This document shows, in pieces, positions 9,321 to 18,074 of a DNA stretch of 64,000 nucleotides. The notes beneath the pieces are model-generated. The model was not told the origin of the DNA and searched no databases. It saw only the letters and a list, made by a program, of their open reading frames with translations. Position 1 is the first letter of the stretch. Each line of letters starts with the position of its first letter. Both the position numbers and the translations under genes were made by a program. Source of the DNA: Candidatus Kapaibacterium sp. (GTDB lineage: Bacteria > Bacteroidota > Ignavibacteria > Kapaibacteriales > UBA7675); assembly GCA_028284775.1 (NCBI GenBank), contig JANQRB010000021.1, positions 143,463-207,462 on the forward strand, written 5' to 3'.

Positions 9321-11258
9321 CTAACTTGCGGAAAAGCTGCCTTCGAGTTCCAGCAGTTCGTTTTTAAGATCGCGTAGTCGCAAAAGGATTTGCCCTTGCT
9401 CCGCAGGTGACGCCGTTTTCAATTGGGCCTGCAGGCTATCGTGCTCGCGCTGCCGTGCTGTCAGCAGTAAACTGCTAATTGAGTCATTGACGATTTTTAC
9501 GGGATCGTTGGATATCTCAGCGTTGAATTTTTGCCAGTTCGGACTGTGACTGGTTTCTTCTATGCATAGTTTCGACACCAGTTCGCGGTCCTGTTCATCG
9601 AGCGCTTCGGGACTCAATAGTTTTTGGGCGGGATCGGCGTGCTGTTCGGCCGCAGTCAGAATCTGGGTAAACAGTCGCTCGCTGTGCTCATTGATAAATG
9701 TCGCAGACCGTACGCTGAGCTGCTCGGCGATATAGGCCAGCAATCGAGGTTCACCCAAGGCGACGCGCAATAATTTTTCTTCGGCAGGCGCCATGGCAGA
9801 TGGTGGAACGGCGGTGGTCTCGGGTGGAGGTTCGGCGACTTTTGCCGGTGCAATCCCGGGTGACGACCCAACGGAAGGCGCCGCCTGATTGGAGCCTGGC
9901 TCGCCCGTCGGAGGAAGCGACCGACGCAAACCATCGGAACGCCGCAGCTGCAGCTGCTGACGACGTTGGATCTGGCTCATCTCCTCATAGAGCAGCTTTT
10001 CCTGAATGCCGAATTTAGCGGCAACATTACGAATAAAGACATCGCGTTTGAGATGGTCGGGTATCCGGGCAATGCTCGACACCAGCGAACGCACCGCCTC
10101 GGCCTGCCCTTCCGCCGTTTCAAAGCTGCCCTGTGCGCGAAAAACATCACCCTTGAAGTCGACAAACGACATGGCTTTTTTCAATACAGCCGTGAATGCT
10201 TTCGGCCCTTCCTGCAGAATGTAGCTGTCGGGATCCTGACCTTCCGGCAGACGAACGACATAGACATCCATACCCTCCGCCAGAGCCAGGTCCATTCCCT
10301 TCATTGCCGCATTGGCACCGGCGCTGTCGGCGTCATAGATCAGATAAAGCTTGGGGCAATAACGTTTGATAGCTTGCACCTGGTCGCGCGTGAGCGCCGT
10401 GCCGCTGGAAGCAACGACATTTTTGAATCCCGCCTGATGCAGCGAAATCACATCGGCGTATCCCTCCACCATCAGGACCGTCTCATCGCGCCGCATGGCG
10501 TCACGGGCATGGTGAATTCCGTAGAGCGCCTTGCTCTTGTCATATACCAACGATTGCGGCGAATTGATGTATTTCGCCTGCTTGGCATCGGCGGACATGG
10601 TGCGCGCGCCGAAACCAATTACTCGCCCCATCGCGTTCAGAATCGGAAACATCAGGCGACCGCGGAAGCGATCGTAGTAGCCGCTGCTTTCACGAGGTAT
10701 CACAAGTCCGGCGTCGACAAGTTGTTCCTGCGCAAAACCTAGTCTACGCAACTCTTGCGATAAGGCGTCCCAGGAATCAGGCGCCATCCCCAGACCAAAG
10801 TCTCTGATACTCTCTTCCGTAAAACCGCGCCGCCGCAGATACTCCTGGGCGGCCGCGCCATCGTCTGTCCACAGCGATGCATAATAAAAATTGGCGGCTT
10901 CGCGTAGCGCTTTGAATGCCATTTCGAATCGCGAGGCGCGTTGTCGGTCTTCTTCGCTATCGGCGGCGTCAGGCAAGTGGACGCCGGCCCGTGCTGCCAG
11001 CTCCTTGACCGCCTCGGGAAAAGTCAGTTTCTGGTGTTCGGTCAGAAAGGTAAAGACATTGCCGCCTTTGCCACAGCCAAAGCATTTAAAAATCCCTTTG
11101 TCGCGCGAAACATTAAAGGAAGGTGTTTTTTCCGAATGAAAGGGGCACAAACCAATAAAACTGTTGCCACGCTGCCGCAGTGCCACAAACTCACCGACAA
11201 GCTCTACGATATCGCTTTGTTGTCTGATTTGTTCGAGTAAATGCTCTGGATATTTCAT
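9321..11258 (-). CDS. dnaG: DNA primase
   Basis: 645 residues from ATG 11258. The N-terminal zinc finger is CPFHSEKTPSF...CFGCGKGGN (CHC2 type, residues about 38-66). The catalytic core has the GFGARTMS and KYINSPQS segments. The Toprim fold shows VLMVEGYADVISLHQAGF and the acidic YDADSAGANAAMKG near residue 310. The C-terminal region of about 200 residues would bind the replicative helicase DnaB and carries a proline-rich linker. It synthesises RNA primers for replication. It stands without its usual partners rpsU and rpoD and is preceded by the YdjM-like gene 12 bases away. Confidence 0.97.
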   Translation of the reverse strand: MKYPEHLLEQIRQQSDIVELVGEFVALRQRGNSFIGLCPFHSEKTPSFNVSRDKGIFKCFGCGKGGNVFTFLTEHQKLTFPEAVKELAARAGVHLPDAADSEEDRQRASRFEMAFKALREAANFYYASLWTDDGAAAQEYLRRRGFTEESIRDFGLGMAPDSWDALSQELRRLGFAQEQLVDAGLVIPRESSGYYDRFRGRLMFPILNAMGRVIGFGARTMSADAKQAKYINSPQSLVYDKSKALYGIHHARDAMRRDETVLMVEGYADVISLHQAGFKNVVASSGTALTRDQVQAIKRYCPKLYLIYDADSAGANAAMKGMDLALAEGMDVYVVRLPEGQDPDSYILQEGPKAFTAVLKKAMSFVDFKGDVFRAQGSFETAEGQAEAVRSLVSSIARIPDHLKRDVFIRNVAAKFGIQEKLLYEEMSQIQRRQQLQLRRSDGLRRSLPPTGEPGSNQAAPSVGSSPGIAPAKVAEPPPETTAVPPSAMAPAEEKLLRVALGEPRLLAYIAEQLSVRSATFINEHSERLFTQILTAAEQHADPAQKLLSPEALDEQDRELVSKLCIEETSHSPNWQKFNAEISNDPVKIVNDSISSLLLTARQREHDSLQAQLKTASPAEQGQILLRLRDLKNELLELEGSFSAS

Positions 11259-11270
11259 TCCCGGGCAAGC

Positions 11271-11924
11271 CTACAGTTTTAACGAAGATATATCCGCATC
11301 TACCAGACTGACATACAGCAAATAGGCCAAAGCGGCGTAGGCCAGTACATTAACGAGCATCGATGAGGAGGATACAAACTTGACCGCAGTGCCGAATGAC
11401 TGTTTCGGCGCCAGGCGCACACCCTCAATATTGACAAATGAAAACAGTTCATCAATGACAAGATGAACAAAATAGCCGATTGCCGAGGCGGAAGCCAGAA
11501 CATTCTTGACCGGAGCAGCAGCATCGTGCAAAGCGAGATATACGAGCGCGCCCCATATCAAGGCCATGGGGATGCTGTGGAAGATGCCGCGATGATGCGT
11601 CAGCCCTTCGAAAAGCCGTCGCAATAAGAATCGAATACACAGATACGAGCCCAGAGCGATCAAGAGTATTGAAGATGGTCGAAGATGCTCCATACCGATC
11701 GACTCCAACACCAGGATCGGCAGTAAGACGCTTGTGATGCCAAAAAGCAACTCGTTGGGCCGGCTGACGCCGCTGTCGACATCCGGCAACAAACTGCCGA
11801 CACAGCACAATACACCGGCTGCGAGGCTGTCGATGGGATCGAGACCATATTCCAGGTGAGCGAGTGCGCCGCAGGCCGCCCCGGCTATTGCTCCACCGCT
11901 GAGATGATGTACGAAATTACCCAC
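11271..11924 (-). CDS. YdjM/LexA-binding-type metal-dependent membrane hydrolase
   Basis: 217 residues starting at a GTG at 11924; no better start is visible. The protein is mostly membrane helices and carries the family hallmarks: HHLSGGAIAG near the N-terminus, GSLLPDVDS near residue 45, THHRGIFHSIP near residue 112, and HLVIDEL near residue 157. Histidines and aspartates in these positions are conserved in the YdjM / DUF457 family annotated as inner-membrane metal-dependent hydrolases. The E. coli member YdjM is LexA-regulated, but its substrate is unknown. The gene lies 12 bases upstream of dnaG. Confidence 0.8.
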   Translation of the reverse strand: MGNFVHHLSGGAIAGAACGALAHLEYGLDPIDSLAAGVLCCVGSLLPDVDSGVSRPNELLFGITSVLLPILVLESIGMEHLRPSSILLIALGSYLCIRFLLRRLFEGLTHHRGIFHSIPMALIWGALVYLALHDAAAPVKNVLASASAIGYFVHLVIDELFSFVNIEGVRLAPKQSFGTAVKFVSSSSMLVNVLAYAALAYLLYVSLVDADISSLKL

Positions 11925-11945
11925 GCAGGGCAGATTCCTCCGGTC

Positions 11946-12179
11946 CTATGTGCGAAACTCATACATTGCAACCCGCAAATCGAATTCCTTCCCCACGGCA
12001 AACGATGGGTCACCGGCGACCGTAAGAGGCTCAGTCACCCGGACCTTGGCCCAACATCCACCGCTAAAGGCTATGATTTCAGCCCTGTACAGCGGATTCC
12101 CATCGTGCGTGATGGTGTATTCCCGGCCTTTGTGCGGCCGTTCTTCCTTAGGTAGAATGTCGTGATCGCTTCGGCGCAT
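11946..12179 (-). CDS. Small uncharacterised protein
   Basis: 77 residues from ATG 12179, with a purine-rich GGGATTCCG just upstream on the minus strand. It is beta-rich, with a readable stretch REYTITHDGNPLYRAEIIAFSG and a closing VGKEFDLRVAMYEFR. No family is recognised. Composition, spacing of 21 bases to the next gene and same-strand context favour a real gene. The lack of signal peptide or membrane helix suggests a cytoplasmic protein. Confidence 0.55.
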   Translation of the reverse strand: MRRSDHDILPKEERPHKGREYTITHDGNPLYRAEIIAFSGGCWAKVRVTEPLTVAGDPSFAVGKEFDLRVAMYEFRT

Positions 12180-12342
12180 CGGAATCCCTTTCTTTGTGAA
12201 ATAGTCTCGTAAGCTCAGGGGGGCTTTACCGGGCGGCAGATGCTAATAATGCCGCCACATGATCAAAGCCGACGTCCCGGGCGTAGACGAGATAATAAAG
12301 TCTTTAACGTAGCACAGCATGCAGTTCCGCCCGTTAGGGCAT

Positions 12343-12376
12343 AAAAAAATCCCCCGCCGATATGAAAGCGAGGGAT
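12343..12376 (-). terminator. Rho-independent terminator after rpsD
   Basis: On the minus strand a stem ATCCCTCGC pairs with GCGGGGGAT (one G-U pair) and is followed by seven T residues. It lies 28 bases past the rpsD stop. Confidence 0.85.
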
Positions 12377-12403
12377 GTCAAATTGCTGATTTCGCGAGCA
12401 AGA

Positions 12404-13009
12404 TCAACGTGAATAATACTCGATAACAAGCGGTACTTCACAAATCACCTGGATCTCTTCGCGAGGCGGCAGGTAGAGATATTTGACCGACAAATCGGCT
12501 TTGGACAATTCCAGATAAGGCGGTGGTGCCGAAGAGCGAATGGCCTCTTGGAAGCAATCCAACTTGCGACTCTTTTCCTTAATGGAGACCAGGTCGTTGA
12601 CCGAAACCTGATACGAGGGAATATTGACGCGTTTACCGTTCACAAAGACGTGTCCGTGGGACACATACTGCCGGGCGGCGTAAATCGAGCGTGCCAGACC
12701 GGAACGAAATACGATCGAATCAAGCCGCGATTCCATCAACTGTACCAAAATTTCACCCGTATTGCCAAGCATACGGTTGGCTTTGTCCACATAGCGCCGC
12801 ATCTGACGCTCGTGGATATTGTACTGCAGGCGCAGACGCTGTTTTTCCAGCAACTGCTTGCCATAATCCGAAACTTTAGGACGGCGCTTGGCATTGCCAT
12901 GCTGACCGGGCGTATACGGCTTGCGGTCCATATACTTGCGCGCTTTGGCGGTCATCGCCACGCCAATCTTGCGCGACATCCTGACTTTGGGTCCATTATA
13001 ATTGGACAT
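12404..13009 (-). CDS. rpsD: 30S ribosomal protein uS4
   Basis: 201 residues from ATG 13009 (MSNYNGPKVRMSRKIGVAM). An upstream extension of 18 codons is open but not homologous. The S4 N-terminal domain has KYMDRKPYTPGQHGNAKRR and the S4 RNA-binding domain has LESRLDSIVFRSGLARSIYAARQYVSHGHVFVNGKRVN type motifs. No N-terminal zinc-binding cysteines are present, so it is the cysteine-less form. The gene is alone here, outside the S13-S11-S4-rpoA alpha operon order, with its own terminator. It is a primary 16S rRNA binder that nucleates the small-subunit body. Confidence 0.95.
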   Translation of the reverse strand: MSNYNGPKVRMSRKIGVAMTAKARKYMDRKPYTPGQHGNAKRRPKVSDYGKQLLEKQRLRLQYNIHERQMRRYVDKANRMLGNTGEILVQLMESRLDSIVFRSGLARSIYAARQYVSHGHVFVNGKRVNIPSYQVSVNDLVSIKEKSRKLDCFQEAIRSSAPPPYLELSKADLSVKYLYLPPREEIQVICEVPLVIEYYSR

Positions 13010-13173
13010 AAAAAACCTCGTATTACTTGTTTTGCGAATGCGACGTTCTTTGTTCCGGCGCACGCCTCAGAGCTGACGGCAACATACCGGTAAAGAATCA
13101 GCCACTCAAAACGTTAAATGCAGACTGTCAAAAAAGATTGCTAATTTACGGATATAATACTTCTCTGCCAACA

Positions 13174-13860
13174 TCACTTTGCCTTGCCGGGCATTTCATC
13201 GTCGGCTTCAGGCGGGCTCTCCCGCCACAGCGACTCGGAGTTAACAGCGGACATCGCCCGCGAACTACCATGACGCAACAGATAGTGAACAGCCTCGAGG
13301 GCATGATTGATCATTAAATCGAGCTTTTCGACTTCATCTTTATCGAATGGTGCCAGTACGTAATCGACCAGCCCTCCCGGAGCGAAGTTCCGTCCTATGC
13401 CGCAGCGCAGACGGAGAAAATTGTTCTCGGGCAAATGCGCCATTAGGGAAGCCAGTCCGTTGTGTCCTCCATCGCTGCCGCCGCTCTTTAGATGGACCTT
13501 GCCAAGCGGAAAGTTGACCTCATCTACTACAATCAGTATTCTTTCGGGATCGACAGCAAAAAGCCGCTGCAGTGCTGCAACGGCTTCGCCCGAGTTATTC
13601 ATATACGTTGTCGGTTTTACGACGAGCACGCTGGCGTCGGAGATTGTCAGCCTGGCTTCGAGCCAAGGTCCCTGGCCTACCGCCAGATCGATATCGGATG
13701 ACTTACAGAGTGCGTCGCAAACCATCCAACCGATATTGTGCCGAGTGTTGCTATAGTTGCTACCGGGATTGCCCAGACCAGCTATGACCCATTCGATCGG
13801 CGCAGCCGACTTAGGCCGGGGTGCTGGCTTCAGCACCTTCTGCAGCAACTTCTTCAGCAT
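13174..13860 (-). CDS. pth: Peptidyl-tRNA hydrolase
   Basis: 228 residues when begun at ATG 13860; the core begins WVIAGLGNPGSNYSNTRHNIGW with the catalytic histidine of the TRHN motif. Further family motifs are KPTTYMNNSGEAV, the aspartate in VVDEVNFPLGKVHLK and SDGGHNGL. It releases tRNA from prematurely dropped peptidyl-tRNA. The start region overlaps the end of rplY by about 50 bases, as expected in the common prs-rplY-pth cluster; an ATG at 13908 in the same frame would increase the overlap and is less likely. The C-terminal tail of about 25 charged residues is not part of the fold. Confidence 0.93.
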   Translation of the reverse strand: MLKKLLQKVLKPAPRPKSAAPIEWVIAGLGNPGSNYSNTRHNIGWMVCDALCKSSDIDLAVGQGPWLEARLTISDASVLVVKPTTYMNNSGEAVAALQRLFAVDPERILIVVDEVNFPLGKVHLKSGGSDGGHNGLASLMAHLPENNFLRLRCGIGRNFAPGGLVDYVLAPFDKDEVEKLDLMINHALEAVHYLLRHGSSRAMSAVNSESLWRESPPEADDEMPGKAK

Positions 13861-14437
13861 CTTCACCTTCTTCCGTGGCAGTGCGGTCGCGACGAGAAGC
13901 CGATACATTGTAAATTACTACCGCTTCGTTATCAAGGATTTTTCCCTGATCCCAGGTAATATTCTTGATTCGCAGGTTATCGCCGATTTTAAGTTCCGAA
14001 ACGTCAACTTCAATATTATCGGGGATATCCTTCGGGAGACACTTCACACGCACTTTGTTAAGGACAGCGTTCGCGACACCGCCGGCAATTTCACCAACGG
14101 CCTGCCCGGTAAACTTCAGGGGGATCGGAATTTCGACCGCTTGTCCTTCTACCAGACCGAGAAGGTCGAAATGCACGATATTGCCACTGACTGGATCAAA
14201 ATCCACATCTTTCAGGATACAACTGCGTCGTTCGGCCTCGCCATTGATCGCCATATCAACCACATGGGTGTCCGCAGTAAAAACGATCGGCCTCAGAGCC
14301 AGCCGATTCGCGACGATGGGAATTCCGGACTCTCCATCCACATAGTAGACGCCGGGGACTTTTTCCTCGCGACGCAAGGCACGGGCATATTTTTTACCTA
14401 CTTCACGGCGGTCGACGGTTAGTGTCACTTGACTCAT
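13811..14437 (-). CDS. rplY: 50S ribosomal protein bL25 (long CTC/TL5 form)
   Basis: 208 residues from ATG 14437. The N-terminal domain (VDRREVGKKYARALRREEKVPGVYY) is the 5S rRNA-binding L25 domain, and the C-terminal beta domain (KCLPKDIPDNIEVDVSELKIGD) is that of the long TL5/CTC form. The protein then ends in an acidic Glu/Ala-rich tail (EEGEDAEEVAAEGAEA). It binds 5S rRNA in the large subunit and the long form is often stress-linked. It lies 34 bases after prs and overlaps pth. Confidence 0.95.
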   Translation of the reverse strand: MSQVTLTVDRREVGKKYARALRREEKVPGVYYVDGESGIPIVANRLALRPIVFTADTHVVDMAINGEAERRSCILKDVDFDPVSGNIVHFDLLGLVEGQAVEIPIPLKFTGQAVGEIAGGVANAVLNKVRVKCLPKDIPDNIEVDVSELKIGDNLRIKNITWDQGKILDNEAVVIYNVSASRRDRTATEEGEDAEEVAAEGAEASTPA

Positions 14438-14471
14438 AACTAATGACTCCAGCTAAACAAGAAATGCGCCA

Positions 14472-15434
14472 TTAAAAGCGCGTGTCAAACAGCGACGAAA
14501 TCGATCGGTTATTATGTGTACGGATAATCGCCTCGGAAAATACCTTCGCGGCCGAAAGTACTTCGATTTTGTCGATTTTATGTTGCAGTGGCACCGTGTC
14601 GGTAACAAAAATTTTTGATGCCACACCGTTTTCAAGCTTTTCGATAGCCGCCCCAGACAACACCGGATGGGTACAGGCGCCGACAATCGTTCGTGCGCCC
14701 TCGTCTTTCAGAGCCTGGGCACAACTGACAAAGGTACCGGCGGTGTCGATCAGGTCATCGATAATAATGACGTTTTTGTCTTTGGGGTCGCCGATAATAT
14801 TCATGACTTCGGCCTCATTTGGCGCAAAGCGCCTTTTATCGACCAGGACAAGATCAGCATGAAGTCGTTTGGCGTATGCGCGCGCCATTTTTGCACCACC
14901 GACATCCGTGGCGGCGACCGCAAGGTTGTCGAGCTCCAGGCTCCTCAGGGCTTTGACAAGTACGGTCGAGGCATAAAGATGGTCGAGCGGGATGTCGAAG
15001 TAGCCTTGAAGCTGCGCGGCATGAAGATCCATCGTGATGACGCGATCGGCACCCGCTTCTGTCAGCAGGTTAGCTACCAGCTTGGCCGTTATCGAGACAC
15101 GCGGCTGATCTTTGCGGTCTTGGCGGGCATAGCCAAAGTAGGGGATGACCGCCGTAATTCGCCGTGCTGATGCCCGCCGGGCTGCATCGACCAGAATGAG
15201 CAGCTCCATCAGATTGTCCGCCGGCGCACAAGTCGACTGTACAATGAACAGATCGACACCCCGGATGTTCTCTTCGTATTTCACCCAAATTTCACCATCG
15301 CTGAAATTGCGAATGGTTACTTTGGCCAGGTCAATTCCGAGATGCTCGGTAATCTTGGTACCGAGATCCGAACTTGCACGTCCGGCAACGATCTTAAAAT
15401 CCGGCATGTCGCTCAAAAATGAATAATGCGCCAT
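14472..15434 (-). CDS. prs: Ribose-phosphate pyrophosphokinase
   Basis: 320 residues from ATG 15434; an internal ATG at 15407 (MPDFKIVAGRASSDLG) gives a more usual 311-residue enzyme. Recognised motifs are the flexible loop YARQDRKDQPRVSITAKLVANLL and the PRPP-binding loop VIIIDDLIDTAGT, with the metal-binding DLHAAQLQGYFDIP segment. It makes PRPP from ribose 5-phosphate and ATP for nucleotide, histidine and NAD synthesis. It heads the prs-rplY-pth run. Confidence 0.96.
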   Translation of the reverse strand: MAHYSFLSDMPDFKIVAGRASSDLGTKITEHLGIDLAKVTIRNFSDGEIWVKYEENIRGVDLFIVQSTCAPADNLMELLILVDAARRASARRITAVIPYFGYARQDRKDQPRVSITAKLVANLLTEAGADRVITMDLHAAQLQGYFDIPLDHLYASTVLVKALRSLELDNLAVAATDVGGAKMARAYAKRLHADLVLVDKRRFAPNEAEVMNIIGDPKDKNVIIIDDLIDTAGTFVSCAQALKDEGARTIVGACTHPVLSGAAIEKLENGVASKIFVTDTVPLQHKIDKIEVLSAAKVFSEAIIRTHNNRSISSLFDTRF

Positions 15435-15490
15435 TCAGCGCAAAATTTGTCCTAACAAAAATCCAACCTGCTTCTTGCGATAGTCTTTTG

Positions 15491-15563
15491 CTGGGCCGGC
15501 AGGATTCGAACCTGCGAATGCCGGAACCAAAATCCGGTGCCTTAGCCACTTGGCGACGGCCCA
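15491..15563 (-). tRNA. tRNA-Gln (anticodon TTG)
   Basis: On the minus strand the acceptor arms TGGGCCG and CGGCCCA pair, with G73. The anticodon arm is CCGGA TTTTGGT TCCGG, giving anticodon TTG, and the T arm contains GGTTCGAATCC. The variable loop is short, which excludes leucine. No CCA is encoded. Length is 73 bases. Confidence 0.95.
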
Positions 15564-16262
15564 GTACGAACACTTCTAGGAAGATTCACAATATACACGA
15601 ATGCCAAATTCCCTACAAACATTTTTTCCTCTTGCAATCGGCCATGTTTAGAGCGGAGTGGATGCAGGCTTAGACAAATTGCGTTCTGTTCGTTCAATTG
15701 CCTTGTGACAAATTCAGCAAGAGGTTGCACTTCAGCTCGAACAGAACTCCGTTTTTCATTGAAAGTCCGTTCGGTGAAGCGTTCATTTTCGGCTATCGAA
15801 CACTCGCTCGATTGTAACGGCCGGCAATCAGAATATTGCTCATTGCCTGTCGTTTATCTAAAAATACTGCCCGTTCATACATTCGTGGGGTACGCTGGTA
15901 AATTAGCTGTGGCATGAGGTGTGGAATTTCCTGCACATTAGCATTTGAAATTAACAACAGACTGGGCAGGCAACTTTGACACAGGATGTACTTAAGGTAT
16001 TCTGGCAAAATTACAGGATGCGAATGTGTGGAATTTCTGACACATGTTAAATTTCCGAACACTGTAAAATGTTCGTTTTTTCTCCGTATTCCACGAAAAT
16101 TTTCCTGTAACCATTTGAAATTTGAAGTGTCTTTATTCTCGTGCGGGTGAAAATAATCCCTCACATTCAAATGTAGACCGGAGGTATCGTATAGAAGCAC
16201 TTGTGACGAGCTTAGGCACTGCGCACTCATAGTTGTTCTTACAAATAAGCGAGGAGAGTACC
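15564..16262. other. Long non-coding region with paired inverted motifs
   Basis: About 700 bases between the tRNA and the small plus-strand gene. A 163-codon minus-strand frame here shows no protein-like features. Two related motifs are present: GTGTGGAATTTCCTGCACAT at 15919-15938 and GTGTGGAATTTCTGACACAT at 16026-16045, each with TGTG and CACA ends about ten bases apart. They could be operators for the 16263 gene. A TTGACA at 15976-15981 could be a promoter element, but no matching -10 hexamer is convincing. Confidence 0.4.
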
Positions 16263-16598
16263 ATGGTCGAGAACATGCAAACACGACAGGTTGGAGGTAT
16301 CTTCCCCCTCCGGAGTACGCAAGAGAAGAGTGAAGATGTGTCGTCGCAAGATACGCTCAGCACAAGCAACGTGCTCAGCGATTTGGTACCTGACGAAATT
16401 TATTACGCCTTGCAGGAACATGGATTGTTCGATGAAAAGGCGATACGCGATTATCACATTCGCAAGTCGTTTAAGGAATTCCGTCAGTCAATGAGTACCA
16501 ATCAGGCGATCGAGAAGCTGCAGCAGTTGTATCCTTATCTGCAGTTTGACACTCTACGCAAGATCGTCTATCGGGTGAACGGCAGGCGCAAGAAGTGA
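16263..16598 (+). CDS. Small protein of unknown function
   Basis: 111 residues from the ATG at 16263, which has a good ribosome binding site GAGGAGAG 6-13 bases upstream; the same frame is open 10 codons further up. The first 45 residues are polar and probably disordered (TQEKSEDVSSQDTLST). The last 65 form helices: DEIYYALQEHGLFDEKAIRDY and QAIEKLQQLYPYLQFDTLRKIVY, ending in a basic GRRKK. No family is recognised. It has a long upstream region and its own strong terminator, so it is an independently expressed gene. A DNA- or RNA-associated role is suggested only by the basic end. Confidence 0.7.
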   Translation: MVENMQTRQVGGIFPLRSTQEKSEDVSSQDTLSTSNVLSDLVPDEIYYALQEHGLFDEKAIRDYHIRKSFKEFRQSMSTNQAIEKLQQLYPYLQFDTLRKIVYRVNGRRKK

Positions 16599-16632
16599 AG
16601 TTTCGATGTCACAGATCGGATAATACCATAAG

Positions 16633-16661
16633 AGCGGATCGATTACTCGATCCGCTTTTTT
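16633..16661 (+). terminator. Rho-independent terminator
   Basis: Perfect 10-bp stem AGCGGATCGA / TCGATCCGCT with a TTAC loop, followed by a T-run. It closes the 16263 gene and stops just before the convergent HDAC-like gene. Confidence 0.9.
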
Positions 16662-16662
16662 C

Positions 16663-17559
16663 TTAATGAAAAAATTCTCGTGCAACACGATAAGCTGCGC
16701 AATGTGCCTGCACCGTAGCATCGATCGGCCGTGCATAGCCGCCGCCCAATGTCATCACCAGCGGTACAGCCAGCTTACAGGCCAACTCGAATACCAGACG
16801 GTCGCGCTCGGCAACACCCGCCAGTGAGAGTGCCAGACGCCCCAGGTGATCCTGCTCGATGACATCGACGCCAGCCTGATAAAAAAGAAACTCGGGGCCA
16901 AATCTTTCGACCTTGTTCAGCTCCTGCGCCAAGACTTCAAGATATTCAGTATCGCGACAATTGTCAGGCAATGCGACATCACTGCTCGAAGGAACTTTAC
17001 GGAGTGGATAGTTCCTTGCGCCGTGAATGCTGAGGGTATAGACTCGTTCCGACGAACTGAAGATCGCAGCCGTTCCATTCCCCTGATGAACATCCAGGTC
17101 GATGATCGCAGCACGCCGAACTTTGCGTTCGCGCAAAAACAGGGTCAAGGCGACCGCAATATCATTGAAAACGCAAAATCCTTCGCCGGCGTCACGAAAA
17201 GCATGATGAGTTCCACCCGCCAGATTAGCGCTGAAGCCACTGTGCCACGCCGTTTGGGTCGCCTGAATCGTGCCGCCCAGCGAGGCCAGAGTTCGCTGGA
17301 CAAATTGTGGGCTCCAGGGCAATCCTATGCGCCTTATCATCTTGGCATCCAGACTGCCCTTCAGAAACTGCTGGATATAGATTGGTGAATGAACGGCCTC
17401 CAATTGCTTTCGGGTGGCCAAGCGCGACAAGAACAGCTCATCGCGCCCAAGCAGACCAGCCGACAGCAGCGCTTCGCGCAGCAAGCGATACTTCTCCATG
17501 GGAAACTTGTGGCCCGAGGGCAGCGGCACTTCAAAGGTGTCGGCGTAATAAACGGTCAT
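16663..17559 (-). CDS. Histone-deacetylase-family (arginase-deacetylase fold) hydrolase
   Basis: 298 residues from ATG 17559 (MTVYYADTFEVPLPSGHKFP); the frame is open 32 codons further up without homology. Family motifs are clear: LAGGTHHAFRDAGEGFCVFND with the catalytic histidine pair, the zinc ligands in IDLDVHQGNGT, and the third ligand in AGVDVIEQDHLG; LTLGGGYAR is the glycine-rich end. Bacterial members of this class deacetylate polyamines, acetoin-pathway substrates or acetyl-lysine. The substrate is not readable. It is transcribed towards the terminator of the 16263 gene and divergently from the TolC gene. Confidence 0.88.
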   Translation of the reverse strand: MTVYYADTFEVPLPSGHKFPMEKYRLLREALLSAGLLGRDELFLSRLATRKQLEAVHSPIYIQQFLKGSLDAKMIRRIGLPWSPQFVQRTLASLGGTIQATQTAWHSGFSANLAGGTHHAFRDAGEGFCVFNDIAVALTLFLRERKVRRAAIIDLDVHQGNGTAAIFSSSERVYTLSIHGARNYPLRKVPSSSDVALPDNCRDTEYLEVLAQELNKVERFGPEFLFYQAGVDVIEQDHLGRLALSLAGVAERDRLVFELACKLAVPLVMTLGGGYARPIDATVQAHCAAYRVAREFFH

Positions 17560-18074
17560 GTTTCTTTGCTGAGGCCAGATTGCCGATCGTTCGCTCTGGG
17601 GCAAAAATACGCGCAATACGGCAGATCCCCAACGGCCCCCTCGGTCTTTGGACAATCTTATGACACTGATTGCCTTAAGGCATCCCGCTACTAATCGTCG
17701 TTTGTTGCCGTCGGAACCATCGTCGTATCAGCGCAAAGAAAACTTTTCTTTTGTGAATATGCACCGCGTTCACGCCACAAGCATTAAATTGCAGCCGGAA
17801 TGACGGTGAGTCGAACTGAATGCAGTTTGATGAAGAGTTAGCAGATGTAGTAAAACACAAATGCTGTCCGGCCGCTGATGCCCGATTGGCATCGCAGCAA
17901 CATATTCGGCCTTGCAGTGGGGCCATGATTCAGCCGCGTTCGCCTGAGCTATGCTTTTTTGGAATTACTGCAACAAATGCCATGCACTCTACGTTTACCC
18001 AATCGTTTTTTGGAAATTACGGGCAGTTTCGCCCCTCTCTTCCCGATTTTTCCCACATTTACGCAAGTAGTACT
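17560..18074. other. Divergent intergenic region between HDAC-like and TolC genes
   Basis: About 500 bases. The frame of the TolC gene is open through part of it, but without recognisable protein sequence. It presumably holds promoters for both flanking genes; no specific site could be supported. Confidence 0.4.

Noticed and set aside
15793..16284. 163-codon minus-strand frame
   Set aside because: No recognisable motif, no ribosome binding site, and it covers the leader and start of the supported gene at 16263.
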